From NCBI RefSeq assembly GCF_003386795.1, contig NZ_QTUC01000001.1:1364001-1428000 (forward strand): DNA of 64,000 nucleotides. The letters run 5' to 3'. Under the pieces are notes generated by a model, which did no database searches, was not told the origin of the DNA, and saw nothing but the letters and a program-made list of their open reading frames with translations. This document shows positions 28,603 to 36,650 of this stretch, one piece after another. The DNA is from Thermasporomyces composti. Its GTDB lineage: Bacteria > Actinomycetota > Actinomycetes > Propionibacteriales > Actinopolymorphaceae. Position 1 is the stretch's first letter. Each line of letters opens with the position of its first letter. Both the position numbers and the translations under genes were made by a program.

Positions 28603-29631
28603 TCAACTGTCACCGGGGAAGACGAGAACCTTGCTCGCCGGGTTCTCCCCTCGGGCGAGCGCGGCGAACGCCTCGGGCGCTCGCGCCAGGCTGACCCGGT
28701 CCTCGATGAGCCGAGCCAGCTCGGGTGGGGCCGTCGCCACCCACGCCGCGGTGTCAAGGAAGTCCTGCTTGGTGTAGCAGTAGCTGCCGGTCAGCGTGCG
28801 TTCCTCGATGCTCACCGCGTACGCGGAGATCGACACCTTCGGCTCGTGCATGCCGACCAAGACGACTCGCTCGCCGGGCGCGCACACGCTGAGCGCGCTC
28901 CGCAGGGAGGACGACGAGCCGACCGCGTCGAGGGCGAGCGTAGGCGCGCCGCCGAGTACCTCCGCGACGACGTCGGTGAAACCGTCGTCGTTCGGGTCGA
29001 CGCTGGGAACGCCGATGTCGGCGAGCAGAGCCCGGCGACCGGCGTGAGGTTCGGAGACGACGACACGCTCGGCACCCTGCCGCCGCGCCGCCAGCGCGCA
29101 CGCCTGCCCGATCGGCCCGCCACCCACGACGAGCACCCGGTCGGTCGGCCCGCAGCCACCCCTGGCCGCGGCGTGGTGACCGACCGCGAGCGGTTCGATG
29201 AGCGCGCCGTGCTCAGCCGGCATCGTCTCCGGCAGCTCCACGACATTGGCCGCGGGGACCGCCATGAGCTCGGCGAAGGCGGAGCTGAGCGCCGGATCCA
29301 CGCCGATGATCCTCCGCCGAGGGCAGCGATAGTCCAGCCCGGCCTGGCACGCGTCGCAGCTCCCGCACGCGAGCACCGGGTGGACGGTCGCCAGGGTGCC
29401 CGGCTCCAGACCCGTGACCTCGGGCCCGGTCGCCACGACACGGCCAACGGTCTCGTGTCCCATCACCTGGCCGGGGAAGCGCCGGCCGTTCTCGCCGGTG
29501 AACCCGTGGATATCGGATCCGCAGATGCCGGTGGACACGACGCGGAGGAGCACCTCGCCGGGGCCTGGGACGGGATCGGGCCGGTCCTCGACGGCGATTC
29601 GCCACGGTCCATGGAAGACGAGCGCGCGCAC
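28603..29631 (-). CDS. zinc-dependent MDR alcohol/polyol dehydrogenase
   Basis: 342 residues. The catalytic zinc site is STGICGSDIHG with GHETVG. The structural zinc loop has CGSCDACQAGLDYRC, and the NAD fold is VLVVGGGPIGQACALAARRQG. The GTG at 29631 is preferred over upstream codons because AGGAGG precedes it and homology starts there. It lies 167 bases after rhaB on the same strand, beyond an inverted repeat that may terminate the rha transcript. A role in rhamnose use (lactaldehyde or another alcohol) is possible by position only; the family also covers sorbitol and threonine dehydrogenases. Confidence 0.88.
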   Translation of the reverse strand: MRALVFHGPWRIAVEDRPDPVPGPGEVLLRVVSTGICGSDIHGFTGENGRRFPGQVMGHETVGRVVATGPEVTGLEPGTLATVHPVLACGSCDACQAGLDYRCPRRRIIGVDPALSSAFAELMAVPAANVVELPETMPAEHGALIEPLAVGHHAAARGGCGPTDRVLVVGGGPIGQACALAARRQGAERVVVSEPHAGRRALLADIGVPSVDPNDDGFTDVVAEVLGGAPTLALDAVGSSSSLRSALSVCAPGERVVLVGMHEPKVSISAYAVSIEERTLTGSYCYTKQDFLDTAAWVATAPPELARLIEDRVSLARAPEAFAALARGENPASKVLVFPGDS

Positions 29632-29697
29632 CAGTGTCCTCCTGTCCAGGTCGACGGACGCCCGCACCATACCCAGGGCATCCGGGTCGGGCGTATG

Positions 29698-29730
29698 CCG
29701 TGTCGACAGGCTGACACCTCCTCGACACGG
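29698..29730 (-). terminator. inverted repeat downstream of rhaB
   Basis: CCGTGTCGA (29698-29706) and TCGACACGG (29722-29730) form perfect 9-bp arms around 15 bases, 69 bases past the rhaB stop. It may be a terminator or attenuator for the rha operon, or an operator for the dehydrogenase gene that starts at 29631. No T-run. Confidence 0.45.
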
Positions 29731-29798
29731 ACCGTCCGGTTCCGGCCCGAGCGGCGTTCGCGCGAGCTGGGTCGTCGACGACCCCGAACGTGCGCCCG

Positions 29799-31253
29799 TC
29801 AGCTCAGGTGAGGCAGCCAACGCTCGTGGTCGCGCGGCTCGTATCGCCGCAACGACTGCGTCCGCCGCACCAGCTCCCGTCCGTGCGCGCGGTCGCGGAC
29901 CACACCCGCGGCGCGCGCCTGGACGAGCAGGTTGCCGATCGCCGTCGCCTCGACCGGCCCCGCCACCACCGGGCGTCCGCAGGCGTCCGCGGTGAGCTGA
30001 CACAGCAGTGTGTTCTGCGCGCCGCCGCCGACGATGTGCACGACGTCCACCCGGCGACCCGACAGACGCTCCGCGAGCCGGATCACCCGCGCGTGTGCGA
30101 GCGCCAGGCTGTCGAGGACGCACCGGGTGACCGCGGCCGGCGTGGTCGGCTCCGGCTGACCGGTCCGCCGGCAGTAGGCGCGGATGCGCCCCGGCATGTC
30201 ACCGGGCGGGAGGAACTCGTCCGACTCGGCGTCGATGACACTGCGCAGCGGTGGCTCGTGCTGGGCGGCCTCGAGCACCTGCTCCAGCGCCACCTCGTCC
30301 CCGGTGTCCCTCCAGTGTCGCAAGGACTCCTGCAGCAACCACAGACCGGTGACGTTCCGCAGGTACCGGATGGTCTTGTCGACGCCGACCTCGTTGGTGA
30401 AGTTGGCGGCGAGGCTCTCCTGCGTGCGCACCGGCGCGTCGAGCTCCACGCCCACCAGTGACCAGGTGCCGCAGGAGATGTAGGCGAAGTGCTCGTCCTC
30501 CGCGGGCACGGCGGCCACCGCGGACGCGGTGTCGTGCGAGGCGACGGTGGTGAGCAGCACCCGGTCAGTGACGCCGAGCCGGGAGCGAAGCTCTGGGCGG
30601 AGCGGTCCGAGCTGCTCCCCCGGCTCCCGCAGTGGCGGGACAAGACGCCGCGGCAGCCCCACGGCCTCGAAGACCGCGTCCGACCAGGTCCCGGCGGCGA
30701 CGTCGTACAGCTGGGTGGTGGAGGCGATCGTGCGTTCCGCGCCGATGGTTCCGCCGAGCCGGTAGCACAAGAGGTCCGGGATCAGGAGCAGGGTCTGGGC
30801 GCGCTCGAGGTCCTCGGGCCGCTCGGCCAAGAGCTGGTAGAGCGTGTTGATGGCGATGAACTGCAGCCCGGTCGCCTCGTACAGGAACGCGTCCCCCACC
30901 TGGGCGCGGACCCGCTCCATCACTCCCGTGGTGCGGCTGTCACGGTAGTGCGCCGGGGGCGCGAGCAGCATGCCCTGGTCGTCGAGCAAGCCGTAGTCGA
31001 CACCCCAGGAGTCGATCCCGATCGACTCCACCGCGCCGTGTCGGTTGGCCTCCCGGAGTCCGGTGAGCACTCCGTCCCACAGCGCTTCGATGTCCCATGA
31101 CAAGCGTCCTTTGACATCGATCGGCTCGTTGGGGAACCGGTGGACCAGCTGACACTCCAGCTGGTCCGGTCCGATCCGACCGAGCACGACCCGTCCACTG
31201 GACGCGCCCAGGTCGACAGCCGCGGCGATGAGGGAGCTCGCCATCGCGATCAC
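29799..31253 (-). CDS. rhaB: rhamnulokinase
   Basis: A 484-residue FGGY-family kinase that phosphorylates L-rhamnulose to L-rhamnulose 1-phosphate. The N-terminal phosphate loop is AAVDLGASSGRVVLG. IGIDSWGVDYGLLD and the HYRDSRT motif (substrate site) are characteristic of RhaB, as are YISCGTWSLVG and VVHIVGGGAQNTLLCQLTADACG in the C-terminal ATP site. The GTG start overlaps the stop of rhaEW (GTGA, 31250-31253); an ATG nine bases later (31244) is an alternative. It is the fourth gene of the rha operon. Confidence 0.95.
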   Translation of the reverse strand: MIAMASSLIAAAVDLGASSGRVVLGRIGPDQLECQLVHRFPNEPIDVKGRLSWDIEALWDGVLTGLREANRHGAVESIGIDSWGVDYGLLDDQGMLLAPPAHYRDSRTTGVMERVRAQVGDAFLYEATGLQFIAINTLYQLLAERPEDLERAQTLLLIPDLLCYRLGGTIGAERTIASTTQLYDVAAGTWSDAVFEAVGLPRRLVPPLREPGEQLGPLRPELRSRLGVTDRVLLTTVASHDTASAVAAVPAEDEHFAYISCGTWSLVGVELDAPVRTQESLAANFTNEVGVDKTIRYLRNVTGLWLLQESLRHWRDTGDEVALEQVLEAAQHEPPLRSVIDAESDEFLPPGDMPGRIRAYCRRTGQPEPTTPAAVTRCVLDSLALAHARVIRLAERLSGRRVDVVHIVGGGAQNTLLCQLTADACGRPVVAGPVEATAIGNLLVQARAAGVVRDRAHGRELVRRTQSLRRYEPRDHERWLPHLS

Positions 31254-33301
31254 CGTAGGAACGCCGCGGCCACGCCGCTGTCGACCGGGATGTGCAGCCC
31301 CGTGGTCAGGGACAGGTCGCCGGCGGTGAGGGCCACCACCGCCGCCGCCACGTGGGAGGGCAGCACCTCCTTCTTCAGGAGTGTCCGCTGGGCGTAGTAC
31401 TCACCCAGCTTCTCCTCGGGCACGCCGTAGACCTTGGCCCGTTCGGCGCCCCACCCACTGGCGAAGATGCCCGAGCCGCGGACCACCGCGTCGGGGTTGA
31501 TGCCGTTGACCCGGATCCCGTAACCGCCGAGCTCGGCGGCCAGCAGCCGCACCTGGTGCGCCTGGTCCGCCTTCGCCGCCCCGTAGGCGATGTTGTTGGG
31601 ACCGGCGACGACACCGTTCTTGCTGCAGATGTAGATGATGTCCCCGCCCATGCCCTGGTCGATGAGGATGCGGGCGGCCGCCTTGGAGACCAGGAACGAG
31701 CCACGGGCCATCACGTCGTGCTGCACGTCCCAGTCCTCGGCCGTCGTCTCGAGCAACGGCTTGGAGATCGACAGGCCGGCGTTGTTGACGACGAGGTCCA
31801 CGCCGCCGAAGGCGAGGACCGCTTGCTCGAGGGCGGCCCGCACCTGCTCCTCGTCGCTGACGTCCACCGTGACCGGCACCGCGACGTCGGTGGACCCGAT
31901 ACCGGCGGCCACCTCAACCGCGGCCTCTGCCTTCACGTCCGCGACGACGACGCAGGCTCCTTCGGACGCCAGTCGCTCGGCGATCGCCTTGCCGATGCCC
32001 GAGCCAGCCCCGGTGACGAACGCGACCCGCGTGGCCAGCGGCTTCGGCTTCGGCATCCGACGCAGCTTCGCCTCCTCCAGCGACCAGTACTCGATGCGGA
32101 ACTTCTCGCGCTCGTCGATCGGCTGGTACGTCGAGATGGCCTCGGCGCCGCGCATCACGTTGATGGCGTTGACGTAGAACTCGCCGGCCACCCGCGCGGT
32201 CTGCTTGTCCTTGCCGAAGCTGAACATGCCCACACCGGGGACGAGCACGATCGCCGGGTCGGCGCCGCGCATCGGCGGACTGGTCTCGTCGGCGTAGCGC
32301 TCGTAGTAGGCGCGGTACTCCTCACGGTAGGCGGCGTGCAGCTCTTTCAACCGCCGCACCACGTCGTCCAACGGCGCCGTCGGCGGAAGGTCCAGCACCA
32401 GCGGCCGGACCTTGGTGCGCAGGAAGTGGTCGGGGCAGGAGGTGCCCAACGCCGCCAGCGCCGGATGCTTCTCACTGGCGAGGAAGTCGAGGACGACGTC
32501 GCTGTCGGTGTAGTGACCGACCTGCGGTCGGTCGGTCGAGACCAGACCGCGGACGATCGGCAGCAGGGCCGCCGCACGCGCGTGCCGTTCCGCCTCCGGC
32601 AACGGCTGGTACTCGGTGATGACGGCGCCGAACGGCTCGGGGCGACCGTGCCGGTCGATGTACTCCTGGCAGGTGCCAATGATCTCCAGCGAGTTCGCCT
32701 CGCACTCCTCGGACGTGTCGCCCCACGCGGTGATGCCGTGCCCACCGAGGATCACCCCGATCGCCTCGGGGTGCTCGCGTTTGACCTTGGCGATGTCCAG
32801 CCCGAGTTGGAACCCGGGGCGACGCCAGGGCACCCACAGCACGCGGGACCCGAAGCACTCCTTGGTCAGCCGCTCCCCGTCCGCGGCGGTGGCGAACGCG
32901 ATGCCGGAGTCGGGGTGGAGGTGGTCGACGTGGACCGCGTCGACCAAGCCGTGCATGGCGGTGTCGATGGACGGGGCCGCGCCGCCCTTGCCGTGCAGGC
33001 AGTAGTCGAACGCCGCGAACATCTCGTCCTCGTACTCGACCCCCCGGTAGACCTTGGTGAGGGCGCGCAGCCGGTCCAGGCGGAGGACGGCGAGCCCGTC
33101 CTCGGTCAGCGTGCCCAGGTCACCACCGGAGCCCTTGACCCACAGCAGCTCGACGCTCTCGCCGGTCACCGGGTCGATGCCGGTCGCCTTGCACGAGGCG
33201 TTGCCGCCCGCGTAGTTCGTGTTGCGGGGGTCCGATCCGAGGCGGTGGCACCGTTCCAGCAGCTCCGCCACCGCTGGTGGCGTCGTACCCGTGGACGTCA
33301 C
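31250..33301 (-). CDS. rhaEW: bifunctional rhamnulose-1-phosphate aldolase / SDR (lactaldehyde dehydrogenase)
   Basis: 683 residues. The N-terminal two thirds (~1-420) is a class II aldolase/adducin-type domain: NYAGGNASCK, WVKGSGGDLG, a metal-binding VDHLHPDSG and GGHGITAWGD. The C-terminal third (~433-683) is an SDR with TGAGSGIG, NNAG and YGAAKADQ. The enzyme would split L-rhamnulose 1-phosphate into dihydroxyacetone phosphate and L-lactaldehyde and oxidise the latter; this RhaEW fusion is known in several bacteria including actinomycetes. The GTG at 33301 lies one base past the rhaI stop. Upstream in-frame codons would run into rhaI. Confidence 0.95.
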   Translation of the reverse strand: MTSTGTTPPAVAELLERCHRLGSDPRNTNYAGGNASCKATGIDPVTGESVELLWVKGSGGDLGTLTEDGLAVLRLDRLRALTKVYRGVEYEDEMFAAFDYCLHGKGGAAPSIDTAMHGLVDAVHVDHLHPDSGIAFATAADGERLTKECFGSRVLWVPWRRPGFQLGLDIAKVKREHPEAIGVILGGHGITAWGDTSEECEANSLEIIGTCQEYIDRHGRPEPFGAVITEYQPLPEAERHARAAALLPIVRGLVSTDRPQVGHYTDSDVVLDFLASEKHPALAALGTSCPDHFLRTKVRPLVLDLPPTAPLDDVVRRLKELHAAYREEYRAYYERYADETSPPMRGADPAIVLVPGVGMFSFGKDKQTARVAGEFYVNAINVMRGAEAISTYQPIDEREKFRIEYWSLEEAKLRRMPKPKPLATRVAFVTGAGSGIGKAIAERLASEGACVVVADVKAEAAVEVAAGIGSTDVAVPVTVDVSDEEQVRAALEQAVLAFGGVDLVVNNAGLSISKPLLETTAEDWDVQHDVMARGSFLVSKAAARILIDQGMGGDIIYICSKNGVVAGPNNIAYGAAKADQAHQVRLLAAELGGYGIRVNGINPDAVVRGSGIFASGWGAERAKVYGVPEEKLGEYYAQRTLLKKEVLPSHVAAAVVALTAGDLSLTTGLHIPVDSGVAAAFLR

Positions 33302-33302
33302 G

Positions 33303-34481
33303 TCACGCACCCCATCCCGCGGCTTGGCCGCCCTTCCGCTCCTCACGGACCCGCTCGGCGTGCCCGGAACGACGGTAGGCGGCCAGCGGGTCGGGGTCGA
33401 TGCCCATCTCCTCGCGTACCTCGGCCAGCAACGGGCGAACGTCAGTGTTGTACGCGTCCATGAGGATCGCGTTGGCCTCGAGCACGTCGCCGTTGGCCTG
33501 CGCCTTGGCGAGCGCGTCCGAGTCGACGAGCAACGCCTTCGCGGTGGCCTCCTGGACGTTCATGACCGAGCGGATCATCGCCGGCACCTTCGGCTCGATG
33601 TTGTGGCACTGGTCGAGCATGAACGCCACGTTCGCCGACGCGTCCAGCGCGCCGGCCTGCACGATCTCGTGCATGATCCGGAACAACTGGAACGGGTCGG
33701 CGGCGCCGACCATGAGGTCGTCGTCGGCGTAGAAGCGACTGTTGAAGTGGAAGCCGCCAAGCTTTCCTTGCCGAAGCAGGAAGGCGACGATGAACTCGAT
33801 GTTGGTGCCCGGCGCGTGGTGGCCGGTGTCGACGAGCACCTGTGCCTTGTCGCCGAGCTCCACGCAGTGCGCGTAGGACGTGCCCCAGTCCGGGATGTCT
33901 GTGGCGTAGAACGCGGGCTCGAAGAGCTTGTACTCCAGCAGCATCCGCTGCCCGTCACCCAACCGCTGGTAGGTCGCGGCGAGCGCCTCGGCGAGCCGAT
34001 CTTGACGAGCCCGCAGGGAGTCCTGTCCCGGGTAGTTCAGACCGTCGGCGAACCACAGGCTGAGGATCGTGGAGCCGGTCGCGTCCATGATGTCGACGCA
34101 CTCGAGCAGATGGTCGAGCGCCTTGGCGCGCACCGCCGGATCGGGGTTGCAGACACTCCCGAGCTTGTAGTCGTCCTCCTGGAAGACGTTGGGGTTGATC
34201 GCGCCGATGCTGATGCCCTTGTCCCGCGCGTAGGCCGCGAGGTCGGCGTAGTCGTCGACCTTGTCCCAGGGGATGTGCAGCGCGATGCTGGGCGCGACGC
34301 CGGTGAGCTGGTGGACGAGGGCGGCGTCGTCGATCTTCTCGTAGGGGTTGCGAGGGACGCCCTCCTGCGCGAACACCTTGAAGCGGGTTCCCGAGTTCCC
34401 ATAGGCCCACGAGGGCGTCTCGATGCGCTGGGCACGCAGAGCGGCCTTCACGGCGGCTTTGCCGCTGGCGTTCGCGGTCAT
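33303..34481 (-). CDS. rhaI: L-rhamnose isomerase
   Basis: A 392-residue isomerase of the Pseudomonas-type (RhaI, TIM-barrel) family that converts L-rhamnose to L-rhamnulose. Metal and catalytic residues are visible in [15 protein letters not shown] (Glu), [11 protein letters not shown] (Asp/His), [15 protein letters not shown] (His and Asp) and the C-terminal VFREEM-like [19 protein letters not shown]. The start ATG at 34481 is preceded by CGGAGATGAG. It is distinct from the E. coli RhaA family by sequence. It sits 23 bases after rhaM and is followed immediately by rhaEW. Confidence 0.95.
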   Translation of the reverse strand: MTANASGKAAVKAALRAQRIETPSWAYGNSGTRFKVFAQEGVPRNPYEKIDDAALVHQLTGVAPSIALHIPWDKVDDYADLAAYARDKGISIGAINPNVFQEDDYKLGSVCNPDPAVRAKALDHLLECVDIMDATGSTILSLWFADGLNYPGQDSLRARQDRLAEALAATYQRLGDGQRMLLEYKLFEPAFYATDIPDWGTSYAHCVELGDKAQVLVDTGHHAPGTNIEFIVAFLLRQGKLGGFHFNSRFYADDDLMVGAADPFQLFRIMHEIVQAGALDASANVAFMLDQCHNIEPKVPAMIRSVMNVQEATAKALLVDSDALAKAQANGDVLEANAILMDAYNTDVRPLLAEVREEMGIDPDPLAAYRRSGHAERVREERKGGQAAGWGA

Positions 34482-34504
34482 CTGCTCATCTCCGTCCTAC
34501 GTGC

Positions 34505-34825
34505 TCAGTCGAGGTGGAAAACCTCGTCGAGCGGTCGCATATCGGTGTCGGCTGCCCCGGACTCCAGATTCTCGAAGAACGGTGCCATCTCAGCCTGCCA
34601 ACGACGGTTGACCTCGCGCTGGGCCATGCCGGCTTTCGCGGCCTCGAAATCCTCGGTCTCGAGGTAACCCACCAGGAGGCCGTCGTCGGACAGGAAGAGC
34701 GAGTAGTTGTGCCAGCCGGTCTCTCGCAAAGCCTGCTGCATTTCCGGCCAGACGTTGCGGTGTCGCTCGCGGTACTCCTCGAGACGGTCAGGCTTGACGC
34801 GCAACACGAAGCACACCCGCTGCAT
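34505..34825 (-). CDS. rhaM: L-rhamnose mutarotase
   Basis: A 106-residue ferredoxin-like-fold enzyme that interconverts the alpha and beta anomers of L-rhamnose. The family pattern is complete: RVCFVLRVKPDRLEEYRERH with the catalytic His, NVWPEM, GWHNYSLFL, LVGYLETEDF and RRWQAEMAPFFE, ending VFHLD. ATG at 34825 fits homologues; the frame is open upstream without homology. It is the first gene of the rha operon, preceded by a LacI-type operator about 113 bases upstream. Confidence 0.95.
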   Translation of the reverse strand: MQRVCFVLRVKPDRLEEYRERHRNVWPEMQQALRETGWHNYSLFLSDDGLLVGYLETEDFEAAKAGMAQREVNRRWQAEMAPFFENLESGAADTDMRPLDEVFHLD

Positions 34826-34937
34826 GAGTGCCGGCCCCTTCCCAGGCGCGTGGAGCGCCGCTCGATCGCCCACGACGCGAGCGACGGCTCGCGCGCCAGC
34901 CTCGTGGCGCCCGCTCGCCGCAACACTCTGGATCGCC

Positions 34938-34949
34938 TGAATCGTTTCA
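34938..34949. promoter_or_regulatory. LacI-type operator in the rhaM-Gfo divergent region
   Basis: TGAATCGTTTCA differs by one base from the perfect palindrome TGAAACGTTTCA, a classical LacI-family operator form. It lies in the 327-base region between rhaM and the divergent Gfo gene. A related 12-mer, TGAAACCTTTCA, sits between the rhamnosidase and its LacI gene at 55512. The rest of this gap shows no other gene. Confidence 0.6.
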
Positions 34950-35152
34950 TGGGATCGTAGGAACGCCCAGATACCCGGTCAACGGCGGCGTCCTCGACAG
35001 GTCAGGCCGGATTCGGCACGCGACCCGGGCCCGTGCGGTCGACGAGGACCGCACCGCCGCGAGCGCCACGTCGGCCTGGCACCATCGACCACGCAAGGGC
35101 GACCGCACAAGGGCCCGCCGGGCCTCGTGACATGACAAGGGAGCGAACGCAC

Positions 35153-36448
35153 GTGAGGGCGGACCACGCACCAATCGATCGACCAGTCACCTTCGCGATC
35201 CTCGGCGCCGGTAACCGGGGAACCGTCTACGCGGACTGGATCGCCGCGCATCCGGAGCGTGGCAAGGTCGTCGCGGTCGCCGAGCCGCGGGACCACCACC
35301 GAACCACGCTCGCCCGCCGTCACGGCATCCCCGCGGAGCGTTGTTTCTCCTCCTGGCAGGAGCTCGTCGCCGCCGGCCGCGTGGCCGACGCCGCGATCAT
35401 CGCCACCCAGGACGCCGAGCACGTGGCGCCGGCCGTCGCACTCGCCGAGCTGGGCTACCACCTCGTCGTCGAGAAGCCCATGGCGCCCGACGAGCAGGGT
35501 TGCCGGACTCTCGTCCACGCCGTCGAGAAGGCGGGCGTCATGGTCGCCGTCTGCCACGTGATGCGCTACACGCCGTACACGCGTCTGCTCAAGGAGATCG
35601 TCGACTCCGGCCGGATCGGCACCGTCGTGAGCGTGCAGCACTTGGAGCCGGTCGGCTACTGGCACCAGGCACACTCCTACGTCCGGGGCAACTGGCGCCG
35701 TGAGGACGAGTCGTCACCCATGCTGCTGGCGAAGTCCTGCCACGACATCGACTGGCTGCGCTACGTCGTGGGTGCGCCGATCGAGCGCGTCTCCAGCTTC
35801 GGTTCGCTCCTCCACTTCACCCGAGAGAACGAGCCCGAGGGAGCCGCGGACCGCTGCCTCGACTGCGCGGTGGAGCCTTCGTGCGCCTACTCGGCGAAGA
35901 AGATCTACCTCGGCATGATCGAGCGCGGCCACACCGGCTGGCCGGTGCACGTGCTGACGCACGACCTCACCGTGGAGGGGGTGACCCGCGCGCTGCGCGA
36001 GGGCCCGTACGGCCGGTGTGTCTACCGGTGCGACAACGACGTGGTCGACCACCAGGTGGTGGCCCTGGAGTTCGCCGGCGGCGTCACCGCGACCTTCACC
36101 ATGACCGCGTTCACCGAGCCCGGGCTGCACCGGCGTACCCAGATCTTCGGCACCAAAGGGAGCATCGACGGTGACGGCGTGAACATCCGGGTGTACGACT
36201 TCCTGACCGACCAGACCGAGGAGCACGTGGTGCCGTCGCTCGGGGCTGACGCCGGCTCCGGCCACGGTGGCGGTGACGCGGGTGTGATGGACGCCTTCAC
36301 CCGCGCGCTGCAGAGCGGTGACCCCTCGCACATCAAGTCCGGTCCTCTGGAGTCGTTGGAGACTCATCTCGCTGTCTTCGCCGCCGAGCGCGCGCGGCAC
36401 GCCGGCACCGTCGAGAAGGTGGGGCAGCCGGCAACGGCGCTGGCCTGA
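35153..36448 (+). CDS. Gfo/Idh/MocA oxidoreductase with a Cys-rich insertion
   Basis: 431 residues from GTG 35153, chosen because AAGGGAG lies nine bases upstream; an ATG at 35132 would add seven residues. The Rossmann motif is ILGAGNRGTVYA and the family motif VVEKPMAP. The second domain has the His/Asp pair in LAKSCHDIDWLRYVVG. A segment CLDCAVEPSCAYSAKKIY (around residues 240-260) contains three spaced cysteines and may bind a metal. This long subfamily recurs in plant-glycan loci. It is divergent from the rha operon and 202 bases before the GH2 gene. Substrate unknown; a sugar hydroxyl oxidation is expected. Confidence 0.9.
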   Translation: MRADHAPIDRPVTFAILGAGNRGTVYADWIAAHPERGKVVAVAEPRDHHRTTLARRHGIPAERCFSSWQELVAAGRVADAAIIATQDAEHVAPAVALAELGYHLVVEKPMAPDEQGCRTLVHAVEKAGVMVAVCHVMRYTPYTRLLKEIVDSGRIGTVVSVQHLEPVGYWHQAHSYVRGNWRREDESSPMLLAKSCHDIDWLRYVVGAPIERVSSFGSLLHFTRENEPEGAADRCLDCAVEPSCAYSAKKIYLGMIERGHTGWPVHVLTHDLTVEGVTRALREGPYGRCVYRCDNDVVDHQVVALEFAGGVTATFTMTAFTEPGLHRRTQIFGTKGSIDGDGVNIRVYDFLTDQTEEHVVPSLGADAGSGHGGGDAGVMDAFTRALQSGDPSHIKSGPLESLETHLAVFAAERARHAGTVEKVGQPATALA

Positions 36449-36472
36449 GAGGTGCCCAGCTCAGGACTGGCT

Positions 36473-36500
36473 CTCGGGCCGGTCTGAGGGCCGGCCCGAG
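36473..36500 (+). terminator. hairpin terminator after the Gfo gene
   Basis: Perfect 10-bp arms CTCGGGCCGG (36473-36482) and CCGGCCCGAG (36491-36500) around an 8-base loop, 24 bases after the stop codon. No T-run. Confidence 0.65.
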
Positions 36501-36607
36501 GGCTGATCTGAGCTGATCTGAGGTCGCCGCAACTGGCCACGCGCGCGGCGCTCCCCGCGCTTGCGTGCCCACGCCGGTCTGACAGGATGCGGTGCGACAC
36601 CCCTGTT

Positions 36608-36619
36608 TACATCGATGTA
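36608..36619. promoter_or_regulatory. palindromic operator candidate upstream of the GH2 gene
   Basis: TACATCGATGTA is a perfect 12-bp CG-centred palindrome within GTTTACATCGATGTAGG, 31 bases before the GH2 start. Its form suits a LacI-family repressor different from the one expected at the rha sites. Confidence 0.55.
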
Positions 36620-36650
36620 GGAACGCACGTTCACCGCGAAGGAGCCAGCC

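Noticed and set aside
31292-33463. 723-residue plus-strand open frame antisense to rhaEW
   Set aside because: No family motifs; the minus strand encodes the aldolase-dehydrogenase.
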